Assembly (NCBI GenBank): GCA_012845835.1
Contig: JABAKD010000004.1
Span: 1,117,501-1,181,500 of the forward strand
Length of the DNA: 64,000 nucleotides
From: Undaria pinnatifida
Taxonomy: Eukaryota > Sar > Phaeophyceae > Laminariales > Alariaceae
Direction: 5' to 3'
Shown here: positions 24,901-33,113 of the stretch, in pieces
Numbering within the stretch: position 1 is the first letter of the stretch
Layout: each line of letters opens with the position of its first letter
Program-made: the position numbers and the translations under genes
The notes under the pieces: generated by a model
What the model was told of the DNA's origin: nothing
What the model saw: the letters and a program-made list of their open reading frames with translations, nothing else
Database searches by the model: none

Positions 24901-25009
24901 GCGACGTTTGCAAACTGACCTGCCCGAGCTCTCCCCATGCTTCAAACCCAGCTAGAAACACATCCTCGACTCCGCTCGCAAAGTCACCCTCGCTTCCCAC
25001 ACTGTTCAT
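11541..25009 (-). CDS. bZIP transcription factor (nine-exon gene model)
   Basis: Likely a nuclear DNA-binding regulator. The model joins 25009-24920, 23325-22426, 17811-17719, 14825-14697, 14097-13991, 13576-13217, 12871-12614, 12366-12221 and 11887-11541 on the minus strand: 2430 nt, about 809 residues. Every junction is GT..AG and phase-compatible. Donors are mostly CAG, AAG or GAG before GT. Acceptors end in CAG or TAG. The basic region NREHARNTR lies at residues 309-317, followed by the canonical nine-residue spacing to L327 and L334. The zipper is short and highly charged. Downstream segments (EMRMPITPYRTF, VLADTASLS, VYYVVDPKEVM, GMLKCTFSTKSNRL) match, from memory, a conserved region that follows the bZIP in many stramenopile bZIP proteins; its function is unknown to me. 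A His/Asp/Glu-rich acidic stretch and Gly/Asn-rich stretches precede the basic region. The first exon is the least certain; translation could instead begin at 23325 or 23355. Confidence 0.82.
12221..12366 (-). CDS. bZIP gene exon 8
   Basis: The acceptor GCTCGTTGCAG and donor AAGCACG before GTGAGC enclose 146 nt. It codes LHSVLEDIREWRVSSTLVDD after an SETATASSPP linker. Phases are 2 in and 1 out, matching both neighbours. Confidence 0.75.
12614..12871 (-). CDS. bZIP gene exon 7
   Basis: The acceptor is TATCGACAG and the donor CCGGAGAG before GTACGAG; the exon is 258 nt. It codes VPGMLKCTFSTKSNRL then VQFSFDP, a pattern I know from the C-terminal region of stramenopile bZIP proteins (usually GML..F....NKL then FDVM). 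A Met/Gly/Ala/Pro-rich tail follows. Confidence 0.8.
13217..13576 (-). CDS. bZIP gene exon 6
   Basis: 360 nt between acceptor CCTCCTTAG and donor CTCGCAAG before GTGGGT. It codes a Ser/Lys-rich segment with possible nuclear-localisation character (RKGKAKGNDARLKR), a Gly/Ala tract with nine alanines in a row, then VYYVVDPKEVMVDKNAFMC. Confidence 0.75.
13991..14097 (-). CDS. bZIP gene exon 5
   Basis: 107 nt between acceptor GGCAACAG and donor AACAAG before GTGCGT. It codes MRVIKGLNGVLADTASLSM, the most recognisable stretch of the conserved region downstream of the bZIP. Confidence 0.85.
14697..14825 (-). CDS. bZIP gene exon 4
   Basis: 129 nt, phase 0 on both sides, between acceptor GAATATAG and donor CAACAG before GTGAGA. 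It codes VLLTFLEYRGRAE and DDHFEMRMPITPYRTFPP. The TPYR(S/T)F motif is diagnostic, to my knowledge, of the region following stramenopile bZIP domains. Confidence 0.85.
15120..15760. mobile_element. palindromic (fold-back) M1 element
   Basis: Two inverted arms of about 280-330 bp (about 15120-15403 and 15428-15760) flank a 24-bp AT-rich centre. Each arm carries, from centre outward, CTCCAGCTGTGAGATCGAAG, AACTCATCTTTGCAAGCTG, ACTCCGATCGCGCG, GGTCGGCGACTCCCC and ACCCGTTTCTGAGGGGGAC. Single-arm copies occur at 19186-19370, 27370-27765 and 60775-61130. It lies in intron 3 of the bZIP gene. Fold-back or MITE type is inferred from structure. Confidence 0.7.
17081..17154 (+). repeat. dispersed MITE-like family M2, copy
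   Basis: The copy carries ACTTGCAAAGATGAGT, CGAACTCACGGCTGACGTCC and TTTATAAAAT. It is in the third bZIP intron and is followed by a short TTAGGG-like patch. Confidence 0.65.
17211..17527 (-). mobile_element. tRNA-derived SINE family S1, copy
   Basis: On the minus strand the copy starts with a tRNA-like head. The A-box-like motif is TGGCGTATCAGG and the B-box-like motif is ATTCGAGTC. The body is shared with copies at 41458-41762 and 60387-60713 (GCACAAATTG-type, GCGAGAGCGTGAGTTAGCAA, ACGACACCTGTGACCACGGC). It ends in an A-rich tail. The tRNA-type internal promoter and A tail mark a LINE-dependent SINE. Confidence 0.75.
17719..17811 (-). CDS. bZIP gene exon 3 (zipper)
   Basis: 93 nt, phase 0, between acceptor GTAACAG and donor TTACAG before GTGACC. 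It codes VEELVATREREERQRRAECR and continues ARDAALRDIRLQ-like, directly continuing the leucine register of exon 2. Beyond L334 the heptad positions are charged rather than leucine, so the canonical zipper is short. Confidence 0.85.
18361..18490 (+). repeat. retroposon family S3 copy
   Basis: The copy shares GTTAAATCGACACACGACG, GTGGTGAGCTAAAGC and CCCCATCCGCCGGAGGAT with the 11165 copy, followed by an A-rich tail. It sits in intron 2 of the bZIP gene. Confidence 0.65.
18652..18977 (+). mobile_element. SINE-like family R1 with (AAC)n tail
   Basis: A body of about 160 bp (CACTTTTATATGTTTCTGG, ATATATGCGTGTACCACC, GACCACGGACTTGA) ends in a 144-bp (AAC)n tract. The body recurs at 26453-26645 (minus) and 36371-36559 (plus), each ending in (AAC)n directly after GTTGATGTGAGAAC. 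The first 25 bp are partly duplicated here. A weak A-box-like motif, TGGTGGAGGCA, is present and no good B box. Confidence 0.65.
19186..19370 (+). repeat. M1 element, single-arm fragment
   Basis: The fragment contains ACACTCCAGCTGTGAGATCG, GCAAGCTGTGTGTGA, CCGATCGCGCG and ATAGGTCGGCGAATCCCC, in the same order as one arm of the palindromic element at 15.1-15.8 kb. Confidence 0.65.
20229..20270 (+). repeat. dispersed MITE-like family M2, partial copy
   Basis: The copy contains GTCGAACTCACAGCTGACGT and a TTCATAAT end. It sits in bZIP intron 2. Confidence 0.5.
21352..21408 (+). repeat. (CAG/TAG)n trinucleotide tract
   Basis: The tract is an imperfect AGC/AGT trinucleotide run in bZIP intron 2. 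Confidence 0.7.
21971..22013 (+). repeat. M2 insertion in the duplicated bZIP segment
   Basis: It contains GAACTCACGGCTGACGTCC and TTTATAAAAT. It is present in only one copy of the surrounding tandem duplication and so postdates it. Confidence 0.6.
22082..22130 (-). pseudogene. decayed copy of the bZIP exon 2 end
   Basis: Read on the minus strand this codes RNTRPRSKSFVEESKQ, against RNTRLRKKAFVEELKKQ in the real exon. It is followed by GCGAGT where the real exon has the GTGGGT donor, so it is either unspliceable or a GC-type donor. The copy begins in mid-basic region and has no N-terminal part. It lies about 340 bp downstream of the functional exon end, inside intron 2. Confidence 0.7.
22426..23325 (-). 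CDS. bZIP gene exon 2 (activation-type region and basic region)
   Basis: 900 nt. The 5' limit is set by an acceptor TATATTTTCAG directly before ATGCAAAGC. It is preceded by a long C/T-rich tract typical of a 3' splice site. It codes a Gly-rich N-part, an Asn/His run (NNNVNINNGNHHQHN), a His/Asp/Glu-rich acidic block, KKRKR (possible nuclear localisation signal) and the basic region to LKKQ. It ends at donor CAG before GTGGGT. If that acceptor is not used, ATG at 23355 or 23868 keeps the frame open. Confidence 0.85.
24920..25009 (-). CDS. bZIP gene exon 1 (provisional)
   Basis: From ATG at 25009 the frame reads MNSVGSEGDFASGVEDVFLA and then GFEAWGELGQ, ending at a strong donor CAG before GTCAGT in phase 0. 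That matches the exon 2 acceptor. The acidic, aromatic-rich peptide resembles a short activation motif. It is supported only by splice logic and composition, so confidence is lower. Confidence 0.5.
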
Positions 25010-26000
25010 GCTCTTGTCCCCACCCCTTCGCTCAACCAAGCTCTCCCCGGTATCCTGTGTGTATCGCCTGCTGCTGGCGCTGCTGGTGCTCGCTTTTGCC
25101 TCTGGGTGCTATCTCGGAAAAATCAAAAATTGCCTGAGCCGTCGATGTGCTCTATGCGGACGTCACCCTCCCGGGGTGGGCCTGAGGTGGTTCATGGGGA
25201 GATGTGGCACAACAGAAGCGAAAATCGAAATCATGGAACCATATTTTGTGCACCACGCAAACCTTATCGTTGGTTTTTGGTCGTTGTGAACTGCAAGTCT
25301 AGTCCGAATAGACTTCAACATGGGACTGTCTTGGACCAATGAGAGGACGGTAAAAATTCGAAACTGTCGAAAATTGAAAAACCAGCCACGTGGGCAGCAA
25401 CTACGAGTTGCCATCACGAAGAAACTACAAACAACATTTTTGTCTCGTTGTTGCTTGCTGCCTTGTTGCGCCCTTTCTCCCTTCTGCCACCATGACGAAA
25501 AGCAGCGTCGCACAGCAGCAGCGTGTAGTAGCAGAGCGAGCAGTAGGGTAGGCAAGCACCAGCCCACCTGCCATAACTCGTCACCCTTTAGCAGCACGTA
25601 TATTTCACATGAAGATGCTTTATGTTTGGCTTTGGTACGATCCTTCTTCTTGATGAATCTTCTTCGGCTCGATTTTGTGACCCAAACCTGTCTTCGAAAA
25701 AGAAGTCCGTTGCTTGATGTCTTAGGCTGCTACAGAAGAAGCAGCAGCAGTACGGATGTACAAATACATACATGCACTCGCATTTCGTCGGCGGTTTCGG
25801 GTATTGATGGCACACCACAACAGTACCACTTCTCTACGCTGAGAAAAAAAGGTCGAGACTGTCCCTGTACAACAACAGCACACCACACAACGCAGGCAGC
25901 AAGCAATTCAATTCACTTTCCGTTTCTGTTGAAGCAATTAACTTTTCCGTTTCTCTTGCTGTCTTGCTGTCTTGCTGTCGTGGTATTATTTTCATGGCTG
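25010..26000. other. upstream region of the bZIP gene, no other gene recognised
   Basis: Frames on both strands at 25163-26009 show no known domain. The 5' UTR and promoter of the minus-strand bZIP gene would lie here, but no element could be assigned. Confidence 0.35.
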
Positions 26001-26060
26001 TTTTTATAAAAAATTGAAAAACGTCAGCTGTGAGTACGACCGATTGAATGGTTGAAACTT
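26001..26060 (-). repeat. M2 family copy, minus orientation
   Basis: The copy reads TTTTATAAAAAATTG, ACGTCAGCTGTGAGTACGAC and ATTGAATGGTTGAAACT. It is almost the reverse complement of the copy at 62076-62152. Confidence 0.65.
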
Positions 26061-26452
26061 ATATATATACGAGTAGCTGTTGTTGTAACAACACAGACAG
26101 TAGCATTCAGTAGTACTAATAATAGTAGTGGTGGTGCAACAAGAAGGTGGTACACACCACACACGCTCCCACACACTCACATTTAACACACACGCGGCTC
26201 AGGCTGTTCCGCTCTCCTGACAAAGTAGAGGGGGTGGAGGTGGAGGAGGCGGGCGTTTTGGTCTCAGGCACTTTTTTTGCACTTTTTGTACCTTGGAAAG
26301 TGGTCCTCCAGGACGATACATAAACATCGGACATTATTTGATTCGCTCTACAAAAAAAGGCTTCTTCTGCTACGATACGATCACAGCGATTTTTCTCGTA
26401 CTTACTTGGAAGATACAGGATAAAAATGAATAATAATGGTGAGACGGGTACT

Positions 26453-26645
26453 CGTTGTTGTTGTTGTTCTCACATTAACTCGCATAATCAAGTCCGTGGT
26501 CACAGGACAGGCTCCAGTCACTCTGGAGCTGAGGAATACCCCAGGGAAAAACACACGCAACCCAAGGTGGTACACCCATGCATATATATATCACAGCTGA
26601 CGCAATTCATGCCTCCACCAGAAACATATAAAAGTGAAATCGGGG
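26453..26645 (-). mobile_element. SINE-like family R1 copy, (AAC)n tail
   Basis: This is the reverse complement of the 18.7-kb copy. It carries the short (GTT)n stretch, CTCACATTAACTCGC, CAAGTCCGTGGTCACAGG and CATATAAAAGTG. It has the same boundaries as the other copies. Confidence 0.65.
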
Positions 26646-27157
26646 GTACTATTTAACTACGACGAGGTAACTATTATTACATGACTACTAATAGACTAAT
26701 AATCCTTTTAACACACTACTTTCAGTTGTTTTTGTTGGATCTCCGCCGCGATTTCTTTCATGATCGACATTATTGATGATGATGTTGATATTCCATTAGT
26801 ACAGACTTTTCGCGCAGCTGCTATGAAGCAACGACCATGGAGGGCTCCCGCGCGGTGCTCGCCTTGTTGCAACGTTTCTATCATTATTAGCTGTGAGAGA
26901 GGGTCATGGGCTCGTCACAGACAACAAACAGCAAACAAACAAAGATCAGGCGGACCAGTATAATACTGTTAAATTAGACTATATATAATAGGTACTATCT
27001 ACGAAGAATAATTTGCTTACGTACCCGGTAAAATTTCAAGTCAGCCAGCCGTCAGACCACCACACAATCACACCATCGCGTTCTTCAACCAGTCAGTGGC
27101 AGTCACAGATCTCGAGTCACAGCAGTAGTAGTAGTATAATAGTAATAGTAATGTGTA

Positions 27158-27366
27158 ATTATTTTTGTTTTTATTGTTTTTACTGTTTTTATTTTTTTAT
27201 CCTCCGGCGGATGGGGAAAAATAAAGCTCTCACCACACTATGTATGTTTTATTATAAGTCTTCCACGTGCGTACCTCTGCAGTATTTTCATACACGTCGT
27301 GCGTCGATTTTTAACTCAATTGCCTTCGCAATCCAGCGTTTCGTAGCTGGCGTCTCCTTCGGTTCC
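27158..27366 (-). repeat. retroposon family S3 copy with internal insertion
   Basis: On the minus strand it runs GAAGGAGACGCCAGCTACG through AATCGACGCACGACG to CCCCATCCGCCGGAGGAT and an A-rich tail. About 45 bp more sequence is present in the middle than in the other copies. Confidence 0.6.
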
Positions 27367-27369
27367 CAC

Positions 27370-28861
27370 TATTATTATAACAAATGAAAATACAGTCCAG
27401 CTGTGTAATCTTTGCAAGCTGTGTGTGATACTCCGATCGCGCGTATTACGGGTTGTGTGTCCTCGTTAAGGATATAGGTCGGCGACTCCCCTTGCTACTA
27501 CAGTGTAGCTATCAGGGCCAATAGGGTGGTGATGTTAGTCAGTCTGTGCGCGGAAACTATACAACCCGTTTCTGAGGGGGACAAAATCTGACAGCTGTGG
27601 AAGGAAATGCATTCGTTTATTTATCACGTGAATCCTGTAAGTCGAATAACCGGTGAGGGGAGGGCGGAGTTTTGAAGGACGTGAGGGCCTGGTTTTGATC
27701 AAAAGGGAGTTGGAGGGGGGGGGAAGGGGAGGGGGGGGGGGGGGGGGGGGGGGGGCGGGCAATTTGTGCGTGGAAGCTATAAATCCTTCAAGGGGATAAA
27801 TCTGACGGTTTTGGAAAAAAAAAAAAAAATGCACCAGTTTATCATGGGGGGGGGTCGGGGCGGGCGGGTGGCGGGTGGGGCAGCTCAATCTGTGCGTGGA
27901 AACTATACATTCTTTAAAGGGGATAAATGTGACGGTTTTGGAAAGAATGCATCAGTTTATCATGTATATCCTGGGGTAAGTCGTACAATCAGTGAGTAGA
28001 GGGCGGAGTGTTCGAGGGGGTGGGGGTGGGGGTGGGGGTGGGATGGGGTGGGGGGGTGGGGAGGTGCGGGGTGGGGGCGGGGGGGGGGTTGGGAGGGGGG
28101 GGGGGGAGGGCTTGAGGTGGCATAGATGTAGGGGTTTGTTATACGTGTGGTGCTAGGTCTAGGCGATGGTGCGGGTGGTGGGGAAGGAGGGGTCGTTCGG
28201 AGCGGGGCGGGGGGGCGGCGGGGGGGAAAAGCAGCGGCATGGATGGCTCTAGAAAGATAATGAGGTGATATCCAGTGCGTGAAGTGTTTATTTATCTGGC
28301 AGATTTCGATATCAGGTGGGGCGTTTGAGCAAGGGAGAGCGAAAGGGGGGGGGGGGGGGGTTAGTAGGTTTAGGTCACATATAATATTCAAATACACTCC
28401 GGCTGTGAGATCAAAGATATGTAGGGGCTTGTTATACGCGTGGTGCTAGGTCTAGGCGATCGTGCGGGTGGTGGGAAAAGAGGGGGCGTTGGAGGGGGGG
28501 GGTGAGGGGGGTGGGGGGGAAGAATGAAAACCACGTCATGGATGGTCAGAAAGATAATGACGTGATATCAACTGCGTAGAGGTGTTTATTACTCTGGCCG
28601 ATTTCGATTGTAAGTGGGGCGTTTGAACAAACTAGGCGGGGGGAAAAAAAAAAGGGGGGGGGGGGGGGGGGGAGGGATCGGGGGAGGGGGGGGGGAAAGG
28701 GGTGGGGTTTTTTGGACAAGAGGGATCGGGGGAGGGGGAGGGGAGGAGGGGGGGGGGGGGGGGGCATTTCAATATGTGCGCGGAAACTATAAATCCTCAA
28801 ATCGGACAAACCTGACGGTTGCAGCAAGAAGACATCCCTTTATATCATCTGCCTGGTAATG
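27370..28861 (+). repeat. M1-derived modular array with G tracts
   Basis: The block opens with an M1 arm. It continues as diverged modules around TGTGCG(C/T)GGAA(A/G)CTATA, GGGGATAAATCTGACGG and ATGCA(C/T)CAGTTTATCA (near 27540, 27770, 27890 and 28770). The modules are separated by G-rich tracts of 15-90 nt. Between them lies a tandem pair (28128-28360 and 28422-28650) sharing TTGTTATACG(T/C)GTGGTGC, TAGGTCTAGGCGAT and GATTTCGAT. The plus strand is strongly G-quadruplex prone by composition. Confidence 0.65.
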
Positions 28862-28980
28862 TTTACTATTCTAGAAGGTTTGATGTTAGATGCAGTATGC
28901 AACCCAGTGTTTAGGTGTAGTAAATAACGTGTTAAATCTTCATAATTTGTTATTGTACATGGATCGAAAGCTAGAATATT

Positions 28981-29186
28981 TGTAGTTACCATTATTTTCT
29001 GACATCGCTAATTATAAGAAAGAGATACGTATTGCCAAATACAACAGGCGAGGTGATGTAGTCATGCACTGTCACCGCCATCCTGTAGTTACCATTATTT
29101 TCTGACATCGCTAATCATAAGATAGAGATACGTACTGCCGAATACAACATGCGAGGTAATGTGGTCATGCACTGTCACCGCCATTG
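28981..29186 (+). repeat. 103-bp tandem duplication
   Basis: Two adjacent copies run from TGTAGTTACCATTATTTTCT to TGCACTGTCACCGCCAT, about 93 percent alike by eye. Function is unknown. Confidence 0.8.
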
Positions 29187-29884
29187 AGCACTAGAGGGAG
29201 AAATGCGAATCGTCATTGTTTTTAAAGGAACGCTTGGCGTATACGCGCTCAATTACGTTACCTCGTTAGTCATACTTCGCTTGGCACAGGTTGGGAGGCG
29301 ATCATGCAGACGATATGTACGAAATACCCTACGTAATGGGTTGGTAAGGTGGTTTACCGCAATTTTAACATATCTGCCTGTGCTTCCTTTTCAAATTATT
29401 ATTGTCTCAAATGTACGATTTCACGCCCATGATTTATTATTATAGCGATAGCGTAAGCTGTCCCTATCGGCGGTCGTCATAGTAAATTGTTAACAATGGT
29501 TTGTGATGCACAACGACAAACAGCATACAGCTGTGTGTGGTGTGCGATGTGTGTTTTGTGTGCGTATTTCGGGACCCCCCACGAGCTCTCCTTTCCCCCT
29601 CTTCCTTGGAAGTTTTACATCCAACCCATCCCCGGCAATACTATACTACAACTGTGCCACACGCGGCGTAAAGGTAATGCGAAGAACTATGACTATACAT
29701 ACAGCTGTAACAGTATTAAAAGTATATAATTAGTCTAGTAGTATAGTCTAGTAGTCTAGTAGTAGCACAGTAGTATAGAGTATATTATTATTATTATTAT
29801 TAAATATAGTTACTAGTAGTATATTGCATAAAGGAATATAGAGAGGCGCCAAGGTCGAAAAGCTTTTGTTTTTCTCTGTGCACC
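29187..29884. other. intergenic, no gene recognised
   Basis: Short frames at 29203-29445 and 29487-29733 have no recognised domains. A TAGTCTAGTAG-rich and (ATT)n stretch lies at 29730-29830. Confidence 0.35.
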
Positions 29885-30028
29885 TAGGGATAAATTAAAA
29901 TGTTGTAGAGTCGATGCCGCTGCTCTGTATCTGCATCAAGCCAATGTTGCGGTATTATTAGTGGGGTTTCCCGCGCACTATACTCTCAGACAACGGCCTG
30001 CAGTTCTGCTCCAAGCTTTCACAAGCTG
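29885..30028 (+). pseudogene. gypsy integrase core, 5' fragment
   Basis: Translating with frameshifts gives the motif ILSDNGLQFCSKLSQA, the second catalytic Asp region (SDNG) of a Ty3/gypsy integrase. The frame breaks off exactly at the copia insertion and resumes at 33114. The first catalytic Asp region, near the GATAAATT start, is degraded. Confidence 0.7.
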
Positions 30029-30296
30029 TGTAAATGGCCTGTGAACACAATGGTTGCGTGGAGGCTCTGTCTTCTATGCGAAGAGATGCAGAGGTGGCAC
30101 CGAAGTGTCTTTTAAGATCACTTGTGATAAGAAAAAGAAAAGGGATAGTTTGGAAAGGGCGCTTGAGGCCAAAGAAAGAGGAAGAGGAAGAAGCAGAAGG
30201 AGAGAAGGGAGGGAATAGGAAGAGTGATCATGGTGGGTTGCATCACCACTTGATCATCACGGAACAACGCCCGTAGTCCTGTAGAATACCGGGACA
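30029..30296 (-). repeat. truncated 3' LTR of the copia element
   Basis: 268 bp matching 32695-32958 (CCTGTGAACACAATGGTTG, GAGGTGGCACCGAAGTGTCT, TTGCATCACCACTTGATCAT). It lacks the first 150 bp of the LTR. Confidence 0.85.
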
Positions 30297-30324
30297 TATT
30301 TTGCTATGTAGGCGTATCCTAGCG

Positions 30325-32437
30325 GTCAGTACTCACCAGTTTTACACGTTCGCTGGAAAGGTTAGGCTGCGATGTCTTACGTTGTTTTTGTTGAGTGCTC
30401 ATATTCAATTGATCTTGCACGTACCACACGCCGATAAAGTGTCTGAAAATTTTGCCCCACATTCTGGGATATTGTTCACCTTGGCCATCACCTGCCCATT
30501 GGGATGACTCAACCTCCCATGCCCGATGTTAGCTGGAACGGGTGTAGGCAGGGAAGTATAGCTTCAGTAGCAGTTGAAGCGTGACCATCAAGGACGGTTT
30601 CCGGTTTAAAGTGGCTGCCGGAAATGGTCAGAAACGCTGTCTCAGGTGTTCGGCTGGTAGCACCAGTGGTGAGGTCGAGATAATGCAGAGAAGAGCAGTG
30701 GCTATCTTTGCGTAGGGGTACAGCAAATGCACCCATGTCCCAATATGAATTCGTGGCGATAATAATTTTGACCCTTCTCGTAGCTGCTGATCCCCCCGAA
30801 ATAGGTGCCTGCCTAGCCCTGGTATACGATCGTGACGGGAAGCTACACAGAGTGCTTAGAGCCTATATGGTCCAACACTTGAACGAACAAAACCCCTTGA
30901 CCAACGCCATAAAGGCGATGGTTTCCCACTACGGTGATTGTTACAGGAGGGTCCAGCTGTACGTCGTGGTTCATTTTATGTTCGATGCCCGGTAGAAGCT
31001 GATTGTCGATGAAGTGGCTCGAAGCTCCGATGTCCGCAGTCATGGAGAAGTCGACGGGCTGCGCGGCGACGTTGATCAGAGGTGCGGCGGTGCAAGAGTA
31101 ACCTATACCAATTGGAGGTGAGGATGGACAGGGAGGAGTCGCGAAGGACGTAGAAGTAGCTGCTGTAGTCGCAGCCGCAGTAGTGGATGGAGCATGTATC
31201 CCTGGGACGTAAGCTTCCATTCGCGTTGTTGAAGTTGGAGTTGTGGCGGTGTTGGCGTGAGCGCTGCGGTTGTTATTACACCGGCCATTTTGTTGACCAG
31301 GACGAGGGCGACGGGTTATATTGCCGTCCCGCATTTGAGACCGACAGTCGCTATTATCGTGGTGATCGGTATTATGCAGGCTACACGACGAATTCTTTCG
31401 AGGTGTCGGGGGAGGTTTCTTCCCCGACATCTTTCCCTTGCGTTTAAAGCAATTTTAGAATCGATGGCCTAGCTTTTTGCAGTGTGAACAGATCACTACT
31501 GCTGAGGGTGTTGACGTGACTTCCATAGCAGACTCACGCCCCTTCGCTTTTCGCGAAGGCCCGTTTCGCATAGCTCTATTGGCGTACACATTACGCATTG
31601 TTATCACAGCTCGGTCGAGTGTGAAGGCATCATCTGCTTCGGCGCTATATTTTATTTGCAGGTATTCATCCGTGAGTCCTTCCAGCACTATGTCCAGTAT
31701 GCTGTCATCGTTGATTACCTCTCCCATGTCCACCAGCTCATCCCGTAAGTAGTATACTTCCTTGGTAAGTATGTCTTGGTCTTGCCCATCCGTCATAACC
31801 ATTTGATTTAATTGTTGCTTCATTATACGTCTACGTTGGCGGGTGGAAAATTTTGATACTTTGTAACCATACCATCCCAAGCAGCCTTCCCATTCGCAAG
31901 TTCACCTCGTTTCGGCTTGAATTGTAGAAGAAAGCTGGCCGCAGCTCCCGATGTGCTCCGGAACAAGAAGTCGAACAGAAGACGGTTGTCGCGGTACTAG
32001 TTCTTGATGTCTTCCAAATTCGAGATGTTGTCATCCGTGGCCCATAAAACTGATGTTGCGGCTGGGAGTGTAGAATATCCTAAAGATGATGGTGGCAGAT
32101 GCGCCGTGACCACGGGAGTACTCCCTGCGTCCGGCTGTACATTTTCTGCCGTATCAGCCGGGGGTGTTTCCCCGGACTGAATGTCCGTTTCGTCAGCGGC
32201 CTGGCTGCGAGTTACAGCTCGTGAAGGCCTACTTCTTCTAGAAGATGAACGAGGACTAATTTGTTTAGGCTCGGGGCAAGGACGCCCTTACAGGATATCA
32301 GAGATCCCGGCATGACGCATACTTATCACGGACTGAGCCGTGCGTTTCCATACGTCGAACTCAAGCCCATTAAATTTGTCGTTGAGAGCTCTAACGAGCT
32401 TGTCTACCGCATCACCTGCTTTCGTGGACTCTCCCAT
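30325..32437 (-). pseudogene. copia gag-protease-(partial integrase) relic
   Basis: From ATG at 32437 the gag reads [16 protein letters not shown] and, after stops, SGAAASFLLQFKPKRGELAN and AAWDGMVTKYQNFPP. After a frameshift near 31850 it continues as the UBN2-type gag core (YYLRDELVDMGEVIND, DIVLEGLTDEYLQIKYS). The CX2CX4HX4C knuckle CSHCKKLGHRF-x-NC is split by one in-frame TAA at 31455-31457. The protease motif is DIGASSHFID. The GAG-pre-integrase segment RLSHPNGQV ... CGTCKI follows, and the coding sequence stops at LVSTD. Role when intact would be capsid and polyprotein processing. It is clearly inactive. Confidence 0.8.
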
Positions 32438-32454
32438 GGTGATGGTGATGGTGG

Positions 32455-32581
32455 TGGTGATGCTGATCGCTGATGCTGATGCTGATGCTGATGCTGATGC
32501 TGATGCTGATGCTGATGCTGATGCTGATGCTGATGCTGATGCTGATGCTGATGCTGATGCTGATGCTGATGCTGATGCTGT
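32455..32581. repeat. (GATGCT)n hexanucleotide repeat
   Basis: About 20 hexamers in the 5' leader of the copia element. The Ser-Ile and His-Gln dipeptide frames on the minus strand and the Asp-Ala frame on plus are artefacts. Confidence 0.9.
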
Positions 32582-32683
32582 AGCCGGCTCTTTGAAGGTT
32601 GCATCTCAAACTTCCCGGTAAGATACGACAAACTTTAATGCGATGTCGCTTAGTGCCGATCGATGCTTATATCGAAGGTCGAA

Positions 32684-32694
32684 GGCACATAACC
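32684..32694 (-). promoter_or_regulatory. putative primer-binding site (half-tRNA type)
   Basis: Immediately inside the 5' LTR the minus strand reads GGTTATGTGCC. It would pair with a tRNA segment containing CAUAACC, the anticodon loop of Met tRNA. Some copia elements are known to prime from a half tRNA-iMet at this site. The assignment here is inference from 11 nt. Confidence 0.4.
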
Positions 32695-33113
32695 TGTAAA
32701 TAGCCTGTGAACACAATGGTTGTGTGGAGGCTCTGTCTTCTATGCGAAGAAATGCAGAGGTGGCACCGAAGTGTCTGTTAAGATCACTTGTGATAAGAAA
32801 GAAAAATGATAGTTCGGAAAGGGCGCTTGAGGCCAAAGAGAGAGGAAGAGGGAGGAGAAAAAAGGGAGAAGAGAGAGTAGGGAGAGTGATCATGGTGGGT
32901 TGCATCACCACTTGATCATCACGGAGCAATGCCCGTAGTCTGGTAGAATACCGGGACAACGGAACAACCTTAACATACTCAAATTTGCGTTTACATTAAG
33001 TTTCACCGAAGATTCAACGTAAGATTCAACTGCATATCTTATTCGTGCGAATAGACTGCTCGAGTAGACTGCGCATTAACTTAGATTTGAATTCAAGGTT
33101 CATGCTCTCAACA
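32695..33113 (-). repeat. complete 5' LTR of the copia element
   Basis: 419 bp, TG...CA, beginning TGTTGAGAGCATGAACC on the minus strand and ending at TTTACA. Confidence 0.8.

Larger units (their letters stand above)
30029..33113 (-). mobile_element. internally deleted Ty1/copia element, nested in gypsy integrase
   Basis: The element is read on the minus strand. The intact 5' LTR (33113-32695, 419 bp) begins TGTTGAGAGC and ends TTTACA. The 3' LTR is truncated to its last 268 bp (30296-30029). The target site duplication AGCTG is found at 30024-30028 and 33114-33118. Internal sequence covers gag, protease and the start of integrase only. One deletion has removed the integrase core, reverse transcriptase, RNase H and the first 150 bp of the 3' LTR. 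Confidence 0.85.

Noticed and set aside
28981-29186. CRISPR-like direct repeats
   Set aside because: There are only two adjacent copies of 103 bp with no spacers. The DNA is eukaryotic, and the copies fit a simple tandem duplication.
32404-32631. His-Gln and Ser-Ile repeat proteins
   Set aside because: They are artefacts of the (GATGCT)n tract. The real gag frame in this place starts at 32437 on the minus strand in another phase.
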